DNA of 18,116 nucleotides from JBARCX01 sp049794535 (GCA_049794535.1 JBARCX010000136.1:1-18116); one strand, 5' to 3'. Shown: positions 1 through 7,432, counted from the first letter of the stretch. A program made the numbers and translations. The notes: generated from the letters alone by a model not told the origin.

Positions 1-772
1 GTGCTCGAAACGTCACCACCAGCACATCGCGATGAGCTGGCTCTGTGCTCACGAGTGGCCTGACCGGCGTAACACCGTGGAACACGCGTGGGTCGTGGAG
101 CAGCGCTGCATCCAATGGATGAGTCAATGTGAATTCGCCGAGTGGCTTTCCATCCGGTGTATGGATGGTTGTCGTGCCACTCGCGATGTTTTGTCGGTCC
201 ACCAGCAATACGAGTACGAAATCCACACCATCACGGTGACTACCCTCGGGTGTGGGCTCGCCGGCCGCATCGGCGCTGGCTTCGATACGAAACTGATGCA
301 CTTCCACGTGCCAGCGCGCTACGGATGGCGCCAAGGCGCCAAAGAAGTCGTTGCAGAAGCCAAGGATACTGCGCAGGCTGGCGCCGGCAACCACGGCCGG
401 CTCGATCGGTTCAAACCAACGCTGGATATTGCCCTGCAGGGTGTTGTACTGAAGCGCCTGATAGTGAGCCTGGTGAGGTGCGGGCTCCACACCGCCTTGA
501 GCTATGGCAGAGAACGTTGCGTGACGCCGCCGACGGAAACGGCCTTTCGCGGCGAGATACGGGTCGGGCTCGAGGCGGTTCCAGCTCTCCGCGAATGCTG
601 CCCAGTCGGACAGGTCGCCGGGCGAATTCTGCGGGGGTAATTCAATCAGGGGTGATTTCAGCAGGGGCGATTTCAGCAGCGGACGTATGGTGTCTGCTGT
701 GGCGAAACAAAATCCGTTGCGCTGTACGTCTTCGAGCAGCGTGGAAACGACTAAGTCGGGGCGGCTATGCAT
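1..772 (-). CDS. 2OG-Fe(II) dioxygenase family protein (partial, 3' end outside window)
   Basis: Reading the minus strand from the ATG at 772-770 gives an uninterrupted 257-codon frame that runs off the window start, so the C-terminus is missing. It resembles the 2OG-Fe(II) oxygenase family of PF10014 (the BsmA / L-isoleucine dioxygenase type), whose members hydroxylate free amino acids using 2-oxoglutarate and Fe(II). Visible motifs are SHRDGVDF (about residues 178-185, His179 and Asp181 as iron ligands), FHGVTPV (His232, distal iron ligand) and HRDVLVVTFR (Arg near 248-256 as candidate 2OG contact). Residues 32-42 contain a short tandem repeat, LLKSPLLKSPL, from an imperfect 15-base DNA repeat. 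A perfect TATAAT lies six bases upstream of the ATG and no Shine-Dalgarno is present, so the transcript may be leaderless. The substrate cannot be read from the sequence. Plus-strand open frames over the same bases lack any recognisable motif and are treated as antisense shadows. Confidence 0.88.
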   Translation of the reverse strand, partial: MHSRPDLVVSTLLEDVQRNGFCFATADTIRPLLKSPLLKSPLIELPPQNSPGDLSDWAAFAESWNRLEPDPYLAAKGRFRRRRHATFSAIAQGGVEPAPHQAHYQALQYNTLQGNIQRWFEPIEPAVVAGASLRSILGFCNDFFGALAPSVARWHVEVHQFRIEASADAAGEPTPEGSHRDGVDFVLVLLVDRQNIASGTTTIHTPDGKPLGEFTLTHPLDAALLHDPRVFHGVTPVRPLVSTEPAHRDVLVVTFRA

Positions 773-778
773 GGGTGA

Positions 779-798
779 ATTATACGTGTCGCCGACAC
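779..798 (-). promoter_or_regulatory. Promoter -10 box and operator-like palindrome of the dioxygenase gene
   Basis: On the minus strand a consensus TATAAT occupies 784-779, ending six bases before the ATG at 772. Just upstream is a perfect inverted repeat, GTGTCG-N-CGACAC (798-786), which would sit in the -35/-10 spacer and is a natural repressor site. No good -35 box is visible. The spacing puts the transcription start at or next to the ATG, implying a leaderless mRNA (inference). Confidence 0.5.
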
Positions 799-818
799 AA
801 GCGAGTAATCCATAGAGC

Positions 819-896
819 GTAGGTTGGTGGTGAGCTTGCGAACCCCAACGTTGGAATATCCTTAGGTTGGGTATCGCTTTGCTCCTCTCAACCTAC
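819..896. repeat. REP-like intergenic palindrome (GTAGGTTGG family), degenerate copy
   Basis: The stretch starts GTAGGTTGG (819-827) and ends CAACCTAC (889-896), so the outer ends are inverted repeats. The right half forms its own hairpin, TAGGTTG (863-869) with CAACCTA (889-895); the left half contains GGTTGG...CCCAAC. It shares the GTAGGTTGG / GAGC / CGAA.CCCAAC layout with the better-preserved element at 7314-7395. It lies between the divergent dioxygenase and phosphoesterase genes. Repeats of this type are common intergenic elements in gammaproteobacteria. Confidence 0.6.
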
Positions 897-947
897 CAAT
901 GTGCCTGGCTCAACTCACACGTGGGTGCCCATTCGCAAAGGACGATC

Positions 948-2393
948 ATGACAAGCTCGAACCCACTGGCGGTGATTAGCCATATCGTCGTGCTCATGTT
1001 GGAAAACCGTTCCTTCGATCACATGCTCGGCTTCCTGTATGCCGACGCCAACAATATTTCCACCGCGGGCCAACCGTTCGAGGGGCTGACAGGTACGGAG
1101 TCGAATCCGTCCGCGGCGGGCACCGCGCCAGTTACCGTGTTCAAGATCCAGGCGGATGCTGCGAATACGTACTTCTTGCCGGGCGCTGATCCGGGTGAGG
1201 GCTACATGGCGACTAATGCCCAGCTGTTTGGCAGCAATACCGCGCCGACACCGCCAGTAGCGACTAACCAGGGCTTCGTCAGCAACTATGCGTACACGTT
1301 GGGATGGGAGACGACAGAAAAGTGGTCGATCCTGGCTGGAACGGTGGCGTCTGACATTATGGGTATGCATACACCAACCACCTTGCCGGTGCTATCTGCC
1401 CTGGCGCGAGGCTTTGCTGTTTGCGATCACTGGTTTGGATCGGTGCCCACCGAAACATTGCCCAATCGCGCTTTCGTACACGCAGCCACGTCGCAAGGTC
1501 ATATGGATGACGTGACCAAGTCGTTCACCGCGCCAACCATCTACGCAGCACTGACCAAGCAGAACATCCCTTGGATGATTTATGGCTATGACGCGGATCC
1601 ACTCACGCGCGTAACCTTCTCCGATCTTACGAGTGCTCCGGATGCCAACTTCGGGCAATTCACGGATTTTCAGGCCGCTGCCGCCAGCGGCAAACTCGCG
1701 TCGTATACGTTTCTTGAGCCGAGCTGGGGATCGAGCGGTAATAGCCAGCACCCGAATTACGATGTCGCGCTCGGTGAGCAACTGATTCACGATGTATATG
1801 TGGCCTTGCGCAACAGCCCGGCCTGGAATGAAACGCTGTTGATCGTGACCTACGACGAGCATGGTGGTTGTTATGACCATGTACCTCCACCGGTAGGTGC
1901 TGTAGCACCGGATGCATCGGTGGGTGAGTATGGATTCGATTTTCAGCGCTTTGGTCCGCGGGTTCCGACGGTGCTGATCTCGCCGTTGATTCCTGCGGGC
2001 ACGGTGTTCCGAGTGCCGGAAGGTTCGATGCCGCTTGATCACACCTCGATACTCAAGACGGTCGAACGACGCTGGGGCGTGCCGGCGTTAACGGCGCGTG
2101 ATGCGGCGGCGCTTGATGTGGGGGCCGTGCTGACGCTAACTGTTCCGCGTACTGACGACCCGCTGGCAGGCGTTGTCGTTCCAACATCGACTGGATCGAA
2201 TCCATCAGCGAATCAACCGTCTCATCTGCAGAAAGTGTATGCCGACCTGGCGGCGCACCTGCCGGTGACGGATGCACAAGGGAGCACGCGTCATGAACAT
2301 CCTAAACTCACGACAAGTGATGACTATGACCGATACATCCAGCAGCGTCTGAAGGCATGGAAGGCAGCCCATAAACAGCAAGCCCGTGAATAG
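948..2393 (+). CDS. Phosphoesterase family protein (phospholipase C / acid phosphatase AcpA type)
   Basis: A 481-residue protein of the PF04185 phosphoesterase family, which includes bacterial non-haemolytic phospholipases C and AcpA-type acid phosphatases; these hydrolyse phosphodiesters or phosphomonoesters. Family hallmarks are the N-terminal HIVVLMLENRSFDHMLGF (about residues 12-29, metal-binding Glu/Asn), the central VPTETLPNRAFVHAATSQG, and TYDEHGGCYDHVPPP (about residues 302-316), followed by FGPRVPTVLISPLIP and PLDHTSILKTVERRWGV. The ATG at 948 has an AAGGA five bases upstream and places the family motif near the N-terminus. The frame stays open 27 codons further upstream from a TTG at 867, but that stretch lies in the repeat and its mild hydrophobicity is accidental. 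With the 948 start there is no signal peptide, which is unusual for an enzyme class that is often exported. It precedes the cqsA-like gene by 143 bases on the same strand. Exact substrate uncertain. Confidence 0.9.
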   Translation: MTSSNPLAVISHIVVLMLENRSFDHMLGFLYADANNISTAGQPFEGLTGTESNPSAAGTAPVTVFKIQADAANTYFLPGADPGEGYMATNAQLFGSNTAPTPPVATNQGFVSNYAYTLGWETTEKWSILAGTVASDIMGMHTPTTLPVLSALARGFAVCDHWFGSVPTETLPNRAFVHAATSQGHMDDVTKSFTAPTIYAALTKQNIPWMIYGYDADPLTRVTFSDLTSAPDANFGQFTDFQAAAASGKLASYTFLEPSWGSSGNSQHPNYDVALGEQLIHDVYVALRNSPAWNETLLIVTYDEHGGCYDHVPPPVGAVAPDASVGEYGFDFQRFGPRVPTVLISPLIPAGTVFRVPEGSMPLDHTSILKTVERRWGVPALTARDAAALDVGAVLTLTVPRTDDPLAGVVVPTSTGSNPSANQPSHLQKVYADLAAHLPVTDAQGSTRHEHPKLTTSDDYDRYIQQRLKAWKAAHKQQARE

Positions 2394-2395
2394 AA

Positions 2396-2423
2396 AGCCT
2401 TTGGAATGGAGGTATGAAAGGCT
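2396..2423 (+). terminator. Weak hairpin after the phosphoesterase gene
   Basis: AGCCTTT (2396-2402) pairs with AAAGGCT (2417-2423), seven base pairs with a 14-base loop, starting three bases after the stop codon and followed by ATTTC. The T-tract is poor, so it may be only a weak terminator or an RNA-stabilising hairpin. Confidence 0.35.
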
Positions 2424-2483
2424 ATTTCACCTCTTGTAGATCAGGGATTCATTAGGGTGTCGAGTGCGAAATAAGTGATGGAC

Positions 2484-2502
2484 CATCCATTCCATATGGA
2501 TG
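2484..2502. promoter_or_regulatory. Inverted repeat upstream of the cqsA-like gene
   Basis: CATCCAT (2484-2490), five-base spacer, ATGGATG (2496-2502): a perfect 7-bp inverted repeat 34 bases before the start of the autoinducer synthase gene. Its size and position suit a dimeric regulator, but no regulator can be assigned. A second small palindrome, GAGATCTC, lies at 2527-2534 where a ribosome binding site would be expected. Confidence 0.3.
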
Positions 2503-2536
2503 ATGTAGTGGCCTGCCTATTCAAGCGAGATCTCTC

Positions 2537-3754
2537 ATGATCGAAGCACCGAATGTCGCCGTTCATTCGTCACCAAAGCTCCCTGCCTTCGTCATGCACC
2601 GGATGGATGCATGGCATGAAAGGTATAGCAAGGAATGGGGTGGTGATCATCTTCTTCATGGGCGCGATCAAGGGAATGGTGATCTTCTTTTATGTAGTAA
2701 TGATTATCTAAGCTTGTCGGGTGAGCGCGAAATACTCGACAAGCAGCTCAGTGCTATGAGTGGTGCTCGCGATCTGCTTATGTCTGCTGTGTTTTTCCAT
2801 GGCGACAATCCACAAGGCAGGTTGGAAGGAAAAATGGCGGCGTTTCTGAGGTCGGAAGCTGGGGTGCTGTGTCAGTCAGGTTGGGCGGCGAATGTAGGTC
2901 TTATGCAGACGCTTGCCGCTCCGGGTGTCCCTGTGTATCTCGATGTGCTGGCACATGCGTCGCTCTGGGAAGGTGTCGCTTCGGCAGGTGCCATGCCGGT
3001 TCACTTTCGTCACAACGATGCTTCGCATTTGGAAGAGCAGCTGCTAATTCATGGGCAAGGGATTGTGGCCGTTGATTCAGTCTATAGCACGAACGGATCC
3101 TTATGCCCGGTGGCTTCCATTCTAGAAATGGCGGAGAAGTACGGGAGCATTTTAATCGTGGATGAGTCGCACTCTGTCGGTACACACGGACCTTGTGGTG
3201 CCGGTATTGTCGTCGACTTAAAACTTCAAGACCGTGTGCACTTTCGAACCCTGTCATTGGCAAAGACATTTGCCGGTAGAGCTGGATTTATTACCTGTCC
3301 CGAAGTATTCAAAAATTATTTTGCGATAGAGTCAAGGCATGCTGTGTTTTCATCGTGTCTGTTGAATCATGAGTATGATTGGTTCACAGCCGCCATTGAA
3401 TTCATAAAAAAGGCCGACGATCGTCGAAGCCGTTTAATGGATATAACGCATCGGTTGCGTGTAGGACTTGATGACTTGGGCTATAACGTCAGTGACGGAA
3501 GTGAGCAGATTATTTCGCTGGAGTCAGGCCCTGAGTCGCAGACCATGGTGCTGAGGAATGCGATGCAGGCGAGAGGTATTTTTGGTGCCGTCTTTTGTCT
3601 TCCAGCAACATCGAAAAGTCGATCGTTGGTACGAATGTCGATCCATTCTGGATTGACCGATCTTGAAGTGGATCGAATACTGAATGTTTGCGCGGATATC
3701 CGAGTAGCTGTTGATCTTGCTCATTGGCCATCCACTTTGCGTAGAAAGCATTAG
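2537..3754 (+). CDS. cqsA: CqsA/LqsA-type alpha-hydroxyketone autoinducer synthase (PLP-dependent)
   Basis: A complete 405-residue fold-type I PLP enzyme of the alpha-oxoamine synthase family, matching the CAI-1 autoinducer synthase CqsA of Vibrio (about 389 residues) and LqsA of Legionella rather than KBL, BioF or ALAS. CqsA condenses an acyl-CoA with S-adenosylmethionine (or a related amino donor) to give the precursor of an alpha-hydroxyketone signal. Diagnostic blocks are SNDYLSL (54-60), QSGWAANVGLMQT (113-125), LAHASLWEG (138-146), VDSVYSTNGS (179-188), VDESHSVGTHGPCGAG (208-223, with Asp209 and His212 at the cofactor), SLAKTFAGRAG (240-250, Lys243 as Schiff-base lysine) and the CqsA-specific GIFGAVFCLPATSKSRSLVRMS region (347-368). 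All catalytic residues seem intact. The ATG at 2537 has only a weak ribosome binding site. The gene is AT-richer than its flanks: hand counts give 22/60 GC at 3301-3360 and 25/60 at 3361-3420, against 38/60 at 4201-4260. No CqsS/LqsS-like sensor or LqsR-like regulator lies in the window. The acyl chain and product are not predictable from sequence. Confidence 0.93.
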   Translation: MIEAPNVAVHSSPKLPAFVMHRMDAWHERYSKEWGGDHLLHGRDQGNGDLLLCSNDYLSLSGEREILDKQLSAMSGARDLLMSAVFFHGDNPQGRLEGKMAAFLRSEAGVLCQSGWAANVGLMQTLAAPGVPVYLDVLAHASLWEGVASAGAMPVHFRHNDASHLEEQLLIHGQGIVAVDSVYSTNGSLCPVASILEMAEKYGSILIVDESHSVGTHGPCGAGIVVDLKLQDRVHFRTLSLAKTFAGRAGFITCPEVFKNYFAIESRHAVFSSCLLNHEYDWFTAAIEFIKKADDRRSRLMDITHRLRVGLDDLGYNVSDGSEQIISLESGPESQTMVLRNAMQARGIFGAVFCLPATSKSRSLVRMSIHSGLTDLEVDRILNVCADIRVAVDLAHWPSTLRRKH

Positions 3755-3786
3755 ATAGATATCGACGTTGCGCCAAGGGCATGCCT

Positions 3787-5019
3787 TCACGCCGAACGAG
3801 TTGCCTCCACTGGCGACACACGTGATGCGCGTAGTGCTGGCGCCAACGTGGCGGCCTGGCCGAGCAGGGGGAGCAGTACGAGGCCTGCGAGCACATACAA
3901 CAGCGAAATCCGCTGCATTTCGAAATGGCTCACCAGCCATAGGTTCAGACCGATCGCGAGACATGCGCCCAGCAAGACACCTGCTGTGCTAATCAGCAGG
4001 TTCTCGGTGAGGAAGTAGTGGAGGATGTCACGACGCGTGGCGCCCAATGCGCGACGTACACCGATCTGCTTGCGTCGCTGGCCGACCCAAAAGCTGGTGA
4101 GGCCAAGAATGCCGGCCGCGGTAATGGCGAGTAGCACAATGCAGATCACACCCATCACGACGGCCATGCCGCGATCGGTTTGGTAGGCATTGGCGCGTAC
4201 TTCGGCAAAGGTGCGGATGCCGCGCTCGGCAGGGATCACGCGCATGCGGTTGACCTTGATCAGTGCTCCGGGCAACGCTTTGGCAACGTCCTCCAACTGG
4301 CCCGGCTGGGTGCGCACCAGATAATTGCTGTATTTGCTGGTGAGTTGAACCGGAATCATCACGACGTTATAGGCCCAGTCGTCGGTCCAGGTACCCGGCC
4401 ATGGCACCTCCAGCCGTTCGACGATGCCGATCACGGTGCTCGGCTTGGTGAACGAGCCGACATACATCGGCTTCCCTAAAGCCGAACCATCGGGATACAC
4501 CTTGTCAGCCAGCGCTTTGGTGATAATGATGACGGGCGGTGCTGTGTAGGATTTCTCATTGGCAGCGCTGACCTCATCCGCGTTGAAATTGCGCCCGGCG
4601 ATTAGCTTTGCACCCAACGTGGCCAGTGCATGATCGTCCATGGCGTACATGGCAGTTTGCGCGAGTGATTTCTTCATCGTGGGGTCGAGGCGTATGCCCT
4701 CCGACCAACCGCCGCCGCGCAACGGATACGAGTTGCTCTTCGTTGCATCTACCACACCGGGGAGCTGGCGTAGGGCGAGCAGATCACTGCGAGTGAGCGG
4801 CGTGGTCGCATCATCGTCCACACCAACCCAAAGATTTTGCACCGTCAGCAGGTTGCTTTCGGTCACGCCTGATGGTCGCGAAAGGTGAGTGATGCGCTGA
4901 TGAATAATGAAAAGTGCGTTGCAGACGATCGCCAGTGTGAGCGCGATCTGCATGGCAATCAGAATCGTGCCGGCTTTGTGTCGGCGCAATGCGGAGAGAA
5001 TCGGTTTGATTTGCATCAT
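3787..5019 (-). CDS. MacB/FtsX-type ABC transporter permease (second of a pair)
   Basis: A 410-residue inner-membrane protein with the MacB architecture: one N-terminal transmembrane helix (about residues 14-38), a large periplasmic MacB-PCD-like domain (about 40-280) containing MYAMDDHALATLGAKLIAGRNF, and a C-terminal FtsX domain with three helices (about 289-410). The cytoplasmic coupling motif KQIGVRRALGATRRDI follows the second helix. Such permeases act with an ATPase and often a periplasmic HlyD-like adaptor, as mechanotransmitters or exporters. I chose the ATG at 5019 (MMQIKPILSALRRHKAG), because the helix then begins at the usual distance; an in-frame ATG at 5040 and open frame to 5109 would overlap the upstream gene. 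It lies 41 bases downstream of the partner permease, so they probably form one transcription unit. The 3' end converges on cqsA with 32 bases between stops. Neither an ATPase nor an adaptor is adjacent. Confidence 0.9.
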   Translation of the reverse strand: MMQIKPILSALRRHKAGTILIAMQIALTLAIVCNALFIIHQRITHLSRPSGVTESNLLTVQNLWVGVDDDATTPLTRSDLLALRQLPGVVDATKSNSYPLRGGGWSEGIRLDPTMKKSLAQTAMYAMDDHALATLGAKLIAGRNFNADEVSAANEKSYTAPPVIIITKALADKVYPDGSALGKPMYVGSFTKPSTVIGIVERLEVPWPGTWTDDWAYNVVMIPVQLTSKYSNYLVRTQPGQLEDVAKALPGALIKVNRMRVIPAERGIRTFAEVRANAYQTDRGMAVVMGVICIVLLAITAAGILGLTSFWVGQRRKQIGVRRALGATRRDILHYFLTENLLISTAGVLLGACLAIGLNLWLVSHFEMQRISLLYVLAGLVLLPLLGQAATLAPALRASRVSPVEATRSA

Positions 5020-5060
5020 GAGTGTTCGTTCTATGGGCATCAATTTATTGAGCGCCAGGC

Positions 5061-6368
5061 TCAATTCGATTTCAGTTGCCAGGCAGGTTGTATCTGTGCG
5101 GCGCGCCAAGTGGGATAGAACGCTGCCAGTACGGTTGCCAGTACGGCGACAATCAACGTCAAAGCCACCAGTGACAGGTTGAGTGTGGCGAGTCGTGCCA
5201 CCTGTGGCTGAAACACCAGGCTCACGCTGAACATGCCCACGCCAGTCAGAAGCAAACCGAGTAAGCCACCGGTTAATCCTACCGTGCCCGCTTCAATCAA
5301 AAACTGCGTATAGATGGCTTTACGCGGAGCGCCAAGCGCGCGGCGAATACCGATCTCAGGTGCGCGTCGCATGAATTTTGCCAACAGCAGGCCGATGGTG
5401 TTGACCAGGCAGATCAGCAGAAAACCCAGCGACACCAGCAACGAAACTTGGGCTTCCTGTGGTACCACTTTTTCATAAGCCAGCCAGTCGCCAACATCGT
5501 GCAGACGCACGTTAGGCGCCCAGTGGAAGCGGCCGGCGCGCTGCTGTTCGGCAGCGTAACCACGTAGAAACTCGCGATAGGCATCGGCATCGGTCTTGCT
5601 CGGAAGCTCGGCCCAGTACTCGAGCCATACACACTCCGAATGCAGCCAAGCATCCCAGCCACCGCCAGGATCCTTGGCGCAATTGTTGTTGCCGTCGGTG
5701 GCGATCTTGAGGTCGAGCGCACGCGTGAACGGAATAAAGATCTGGATGGGATCAGTGAATCCGGATGTATTGACCGGATCGAAGAACAGCGGCTGCGGAT
5801 CCCAGTTGTCCATTACGCCCGTGATGCGATACGTGCGCCCATCGAGATTGATTTCATGACCGACGCTGTTCGCGCCATGGAACACTTTCTCGTTCAAGCT
5901 GCGGCTGATAACGGCTACGGCGGCGCGCCCCTCATCATCACTGGCCGTCCAACCACCGCCATACAGAAAGGGAATATCGAACATGGGGAAGGCGTCGGTG
6001 TAAGTCGCGTAACCGCTGATGTTGTCCGGCAATCTGCCGGGATCATCGGGTATCACCGAAACGGCAACCGGATACATCGTGGTTTGCCGTGTTGCGCGAT
6101 GTGCTTGCATCAAAGCCATGGCATCGGTGTAGGTGATCGCATCGGGTGGCTCGCCCTTGTTGTTGTCTTCCGGCCCCCAGTTGTCGATCTGCACCGCAAA
6201 GAGTTGCGCTGATTTTTGCGGAATCGGGTTGTTGGAGGTGGCCCGGAACACGGCATAGCTGATCATTGATGCCGCCACGCCGAAGGCGATAGCGAGCACC
6301 ATCAGGCCGGTGAGAATGGGATTGCGCCGAAGGCTGCGCAGGCCAAGCTGGACGTAGTAAGCGAACAT
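5061..6368 (-). CDS. MacB/FtsX-type ABC transporter permease (first of a pair)
   Basis: A 435-residue permease homologous in layout to the next gene: TM1 at about residues 17-40 (LTGLMVLAIAFGVAASMISYAVF), a periplasmic domain to about residue 310, then three C-terminal helices. The conserved FtsX coupling motif EIGIRRALGAPRKAIYTQFLIEAG follows TM2. The periplasmic domain has GYATYTDAFPMFDIPFLYGGGW, typical of MacB periplasmic domains. The ATG at 6368 starts MFAYYVQLGLRSLRRNP, the normal N-terminus of this family; its ribosome binding site is weak. The 328 bases upstream carry no ATPase or HlyD gene, although operons of this type usually carry them beside the permeases. The pair may use an ATPase encoded elsewhere, or may be the remains of a rearranged operon. 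Confidence 0.9.
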   Translation of the reverse strand: MFAYYVQLGLRSLRRNPILTGLMVLAIAFGVAASMISYAVFRATSNNPIPQKSAQLFAVQIDNWGPEDNNKGEPPDAITYTDAMALMQAHRATRQTTMYPVAVSVIPDDPGRLPDNISGYATYTDAFPMFDIPFLYGGGWTASDDEGRAAVAVISRSLNEKVFHGANSVGHEINLDGRTYRITGVMDNWDPQPLFFDPVNTSGFTDPIQIFIPFTRALDLKIATDGNNNCAKDPGGGWDAWLHSECVWLEYWAELPSKTDADAYREFLRGYAAEQQRAGRFHWAPNVRLHDVGDWLAYEKVVPQEAQVSLLVSLGFLLICLVNTIGLLLAKFMRRAPEIGIRRALGAPRKAIYTQFLIEAGTVGLTGGLLGLLLTGVGMFSVSLVFQPQVARLATLNLSLVALTLIVAVLATVLAAFYPTWRAAQIQPAWQLKSN

Positions 6369-6696
6369 GGATCGGGCACTCGATAGGTGGGGTGTCGTTA
6401 GCCAGCTTGCTTGCGTGTCAGAGGTCTGGATATTCGGCTGCTATAGCCTTTGAGAATGAGGCTTGTACTGGGTCTGGCCATGCGCATAACTCCCCTTACG
6501 GCAGTGACTGATGGGACTCAGATGCAGCTAGGCGAGATAGCGTTTAAGCGGTGGGAACATTTAATTTGAGCGGAGCTCCCTGGGACGCATGGATGTGCTG
6601 GAGATGCCGGTCGAAATGACGGTTCGCGTCAGCTGACCTATCATGCTGATCTAATCATGATGTAGCTGATGCGGCGTGACCGACGGAGACGATCTG
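6369..6696. other. Intergenic region between the divergent permease and methyltransferase genes
   Basis: 328 bases between divergent genes. I see no coding frame with recognisable motifs on either strand and no remnant of an ABC ATPase (no Walker or LSGGQ-like codons). It must hold the promoters of both flanking genes. A small ATCATG/CATGAT inverted repeat at 6640-6661 is the only structure noticed and is weak. Confidence 0.6.
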
Positions 6697-7290
6697 ATGG
6701 ACGAAAGCACACTGCATGCATACGACGGCGAAGCAAGGAAGTTCGCCGATGATTGGCATGAACAAGCAGCACCGGTGGATATGTATGCGCTACTAGAGCG
6801 CTACTTCACGCCGGGCCTGACGGCGGATGTGGGATGTGGTTCTGGCCGTGATGCGGCGTGGCTCAGCACGCATGGTTTTGAAGTCATCGGTTACGACGCT
6901 TCACTGGGTTTGTTGCAAGAGGCGCGCACCAGATATCCGGAGCTGCGCTTTGCGCAGGCGGTACTTCCCGAGTTGGAAGGCATGGAGCAGGGGAGCTTTC
7001 AGAACATTCTTTGCGAAACCGTCATCATGCATCTCGAGCCGAGCCAGATTGGCCAAGCTACCCGACGGCTCATCGACGTGCTTAAACCAGGCGGGACACT
7101 GTTCTTAAGCTGGCGTGTGACGGAGGGTGCATCGCAAAGAGACACCCATCAGCGCCTGTATTCGTCCTTCGATAAAGCGCGGGTCCTTAACGAGTGTGTG
7201 GGCCACAGTATTCTGTTGAATCAAGAAGACACCAATGTCTCATCCGGAAAAATTGTTCACCGGGTGATTGTTCGGAAAGCGACTGCGTAA
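6697..7290 (+). CDS. Class I SAM-dependent methyltransferase
   Basis: A 197-residue single-domain Rossmann methyltransferase. Motif I ADVGCGSG lies at about residues 43-50, followed by the acidic residue closing the second strand in GYDAS (Asp67), both used to bind SAM. Later blocks are NILCETVIMHL (about 105-116, motif IV region) and LKPGGTLFLSWRV (post-motif). The start is the ATG at 6697, preceded by GGAG eight bases upstream; the frame also opens at a GTG at 6676, but that overlaps the GGAG and is less likely. It belongs to the Methyltransf_11/25-like superfamily; the substrate is unknown. It stands alone on the plus strand and is followed by a large inverted repeat that separates it from a convergent LysR gene. 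Confidence 0.85.
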   Translation: MDESTLHAYDGEARKFADDWHEQAAPVDMYALLERYFTPGLTADVGCGSGRDAAWLSTHGFEVIGYDASLGLLQEARTRYPELRFAQAVLPELEGMEQGSFQNILCETVIMHLEPSQIGQATRRLIDVLKPGGTLFLSWRVTEGASQRDTHQRLYSSFDKARVLNECVGHSILLNQEDTNVSSGKIVHRVIVRKATA

Positions 7291-7313
7291 TGCGCTGGGC
7301 TCGTGGTCGCCAG

Positions 7314-7395
7314 GTAGGTTGGGATGAGCGTATGCGAATCCCAACATTTATGTGCTCGGCGACGTTGGGATTCGCATGCGCTCATCCCAACCTAC
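7314..7395. repeat. Large REP/BIME-like inverted repeat between convergent genes
   Basis: Two 32-base arms (7314-7345 and 7364-7395) are inverted copies with a single mismatch, separated by an 18-base loop. Each arm starts GTAGGTTGGGATGAGC and contains its own 8-bp hairpin, GTTGGGAT...ATCCCAAC. The element sits between the stops of the convergent methyltransferase and LysR genes and could block transcription from both sides, although there is no T-tract. It is the well-preserved relative of the degenerate copy at 819-896. Confidence 0.85.
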
Positions 7396-7432
7396 ATCGT
7401 TACGCCGTATGCAGCCTATGGGTGCATCACGC

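Noticed and set aside
32..822. Two long plus-strand open frames over the start of the window
   Set aside because: They lie antisense to the minus-strand frame that carries clear 2OG-Fe(II) dioxygenase motifs, and their products show no recognisable domain.
867..947. Upstream extension of the phosphoesterase with an apparent hydrophobic leader
   Set aside because: It starts at a TTG inside the REP-like repeat without a ribosome binding site, while the ATG at 948 has an AAGGA at good distance; the hydrophobic residues come from the repeat sequence.
3755..3786. Terminator between the convergent cqsA and permease genes
   Set aside because: The 32-base gap contains no stem with a T-tract that I can see.
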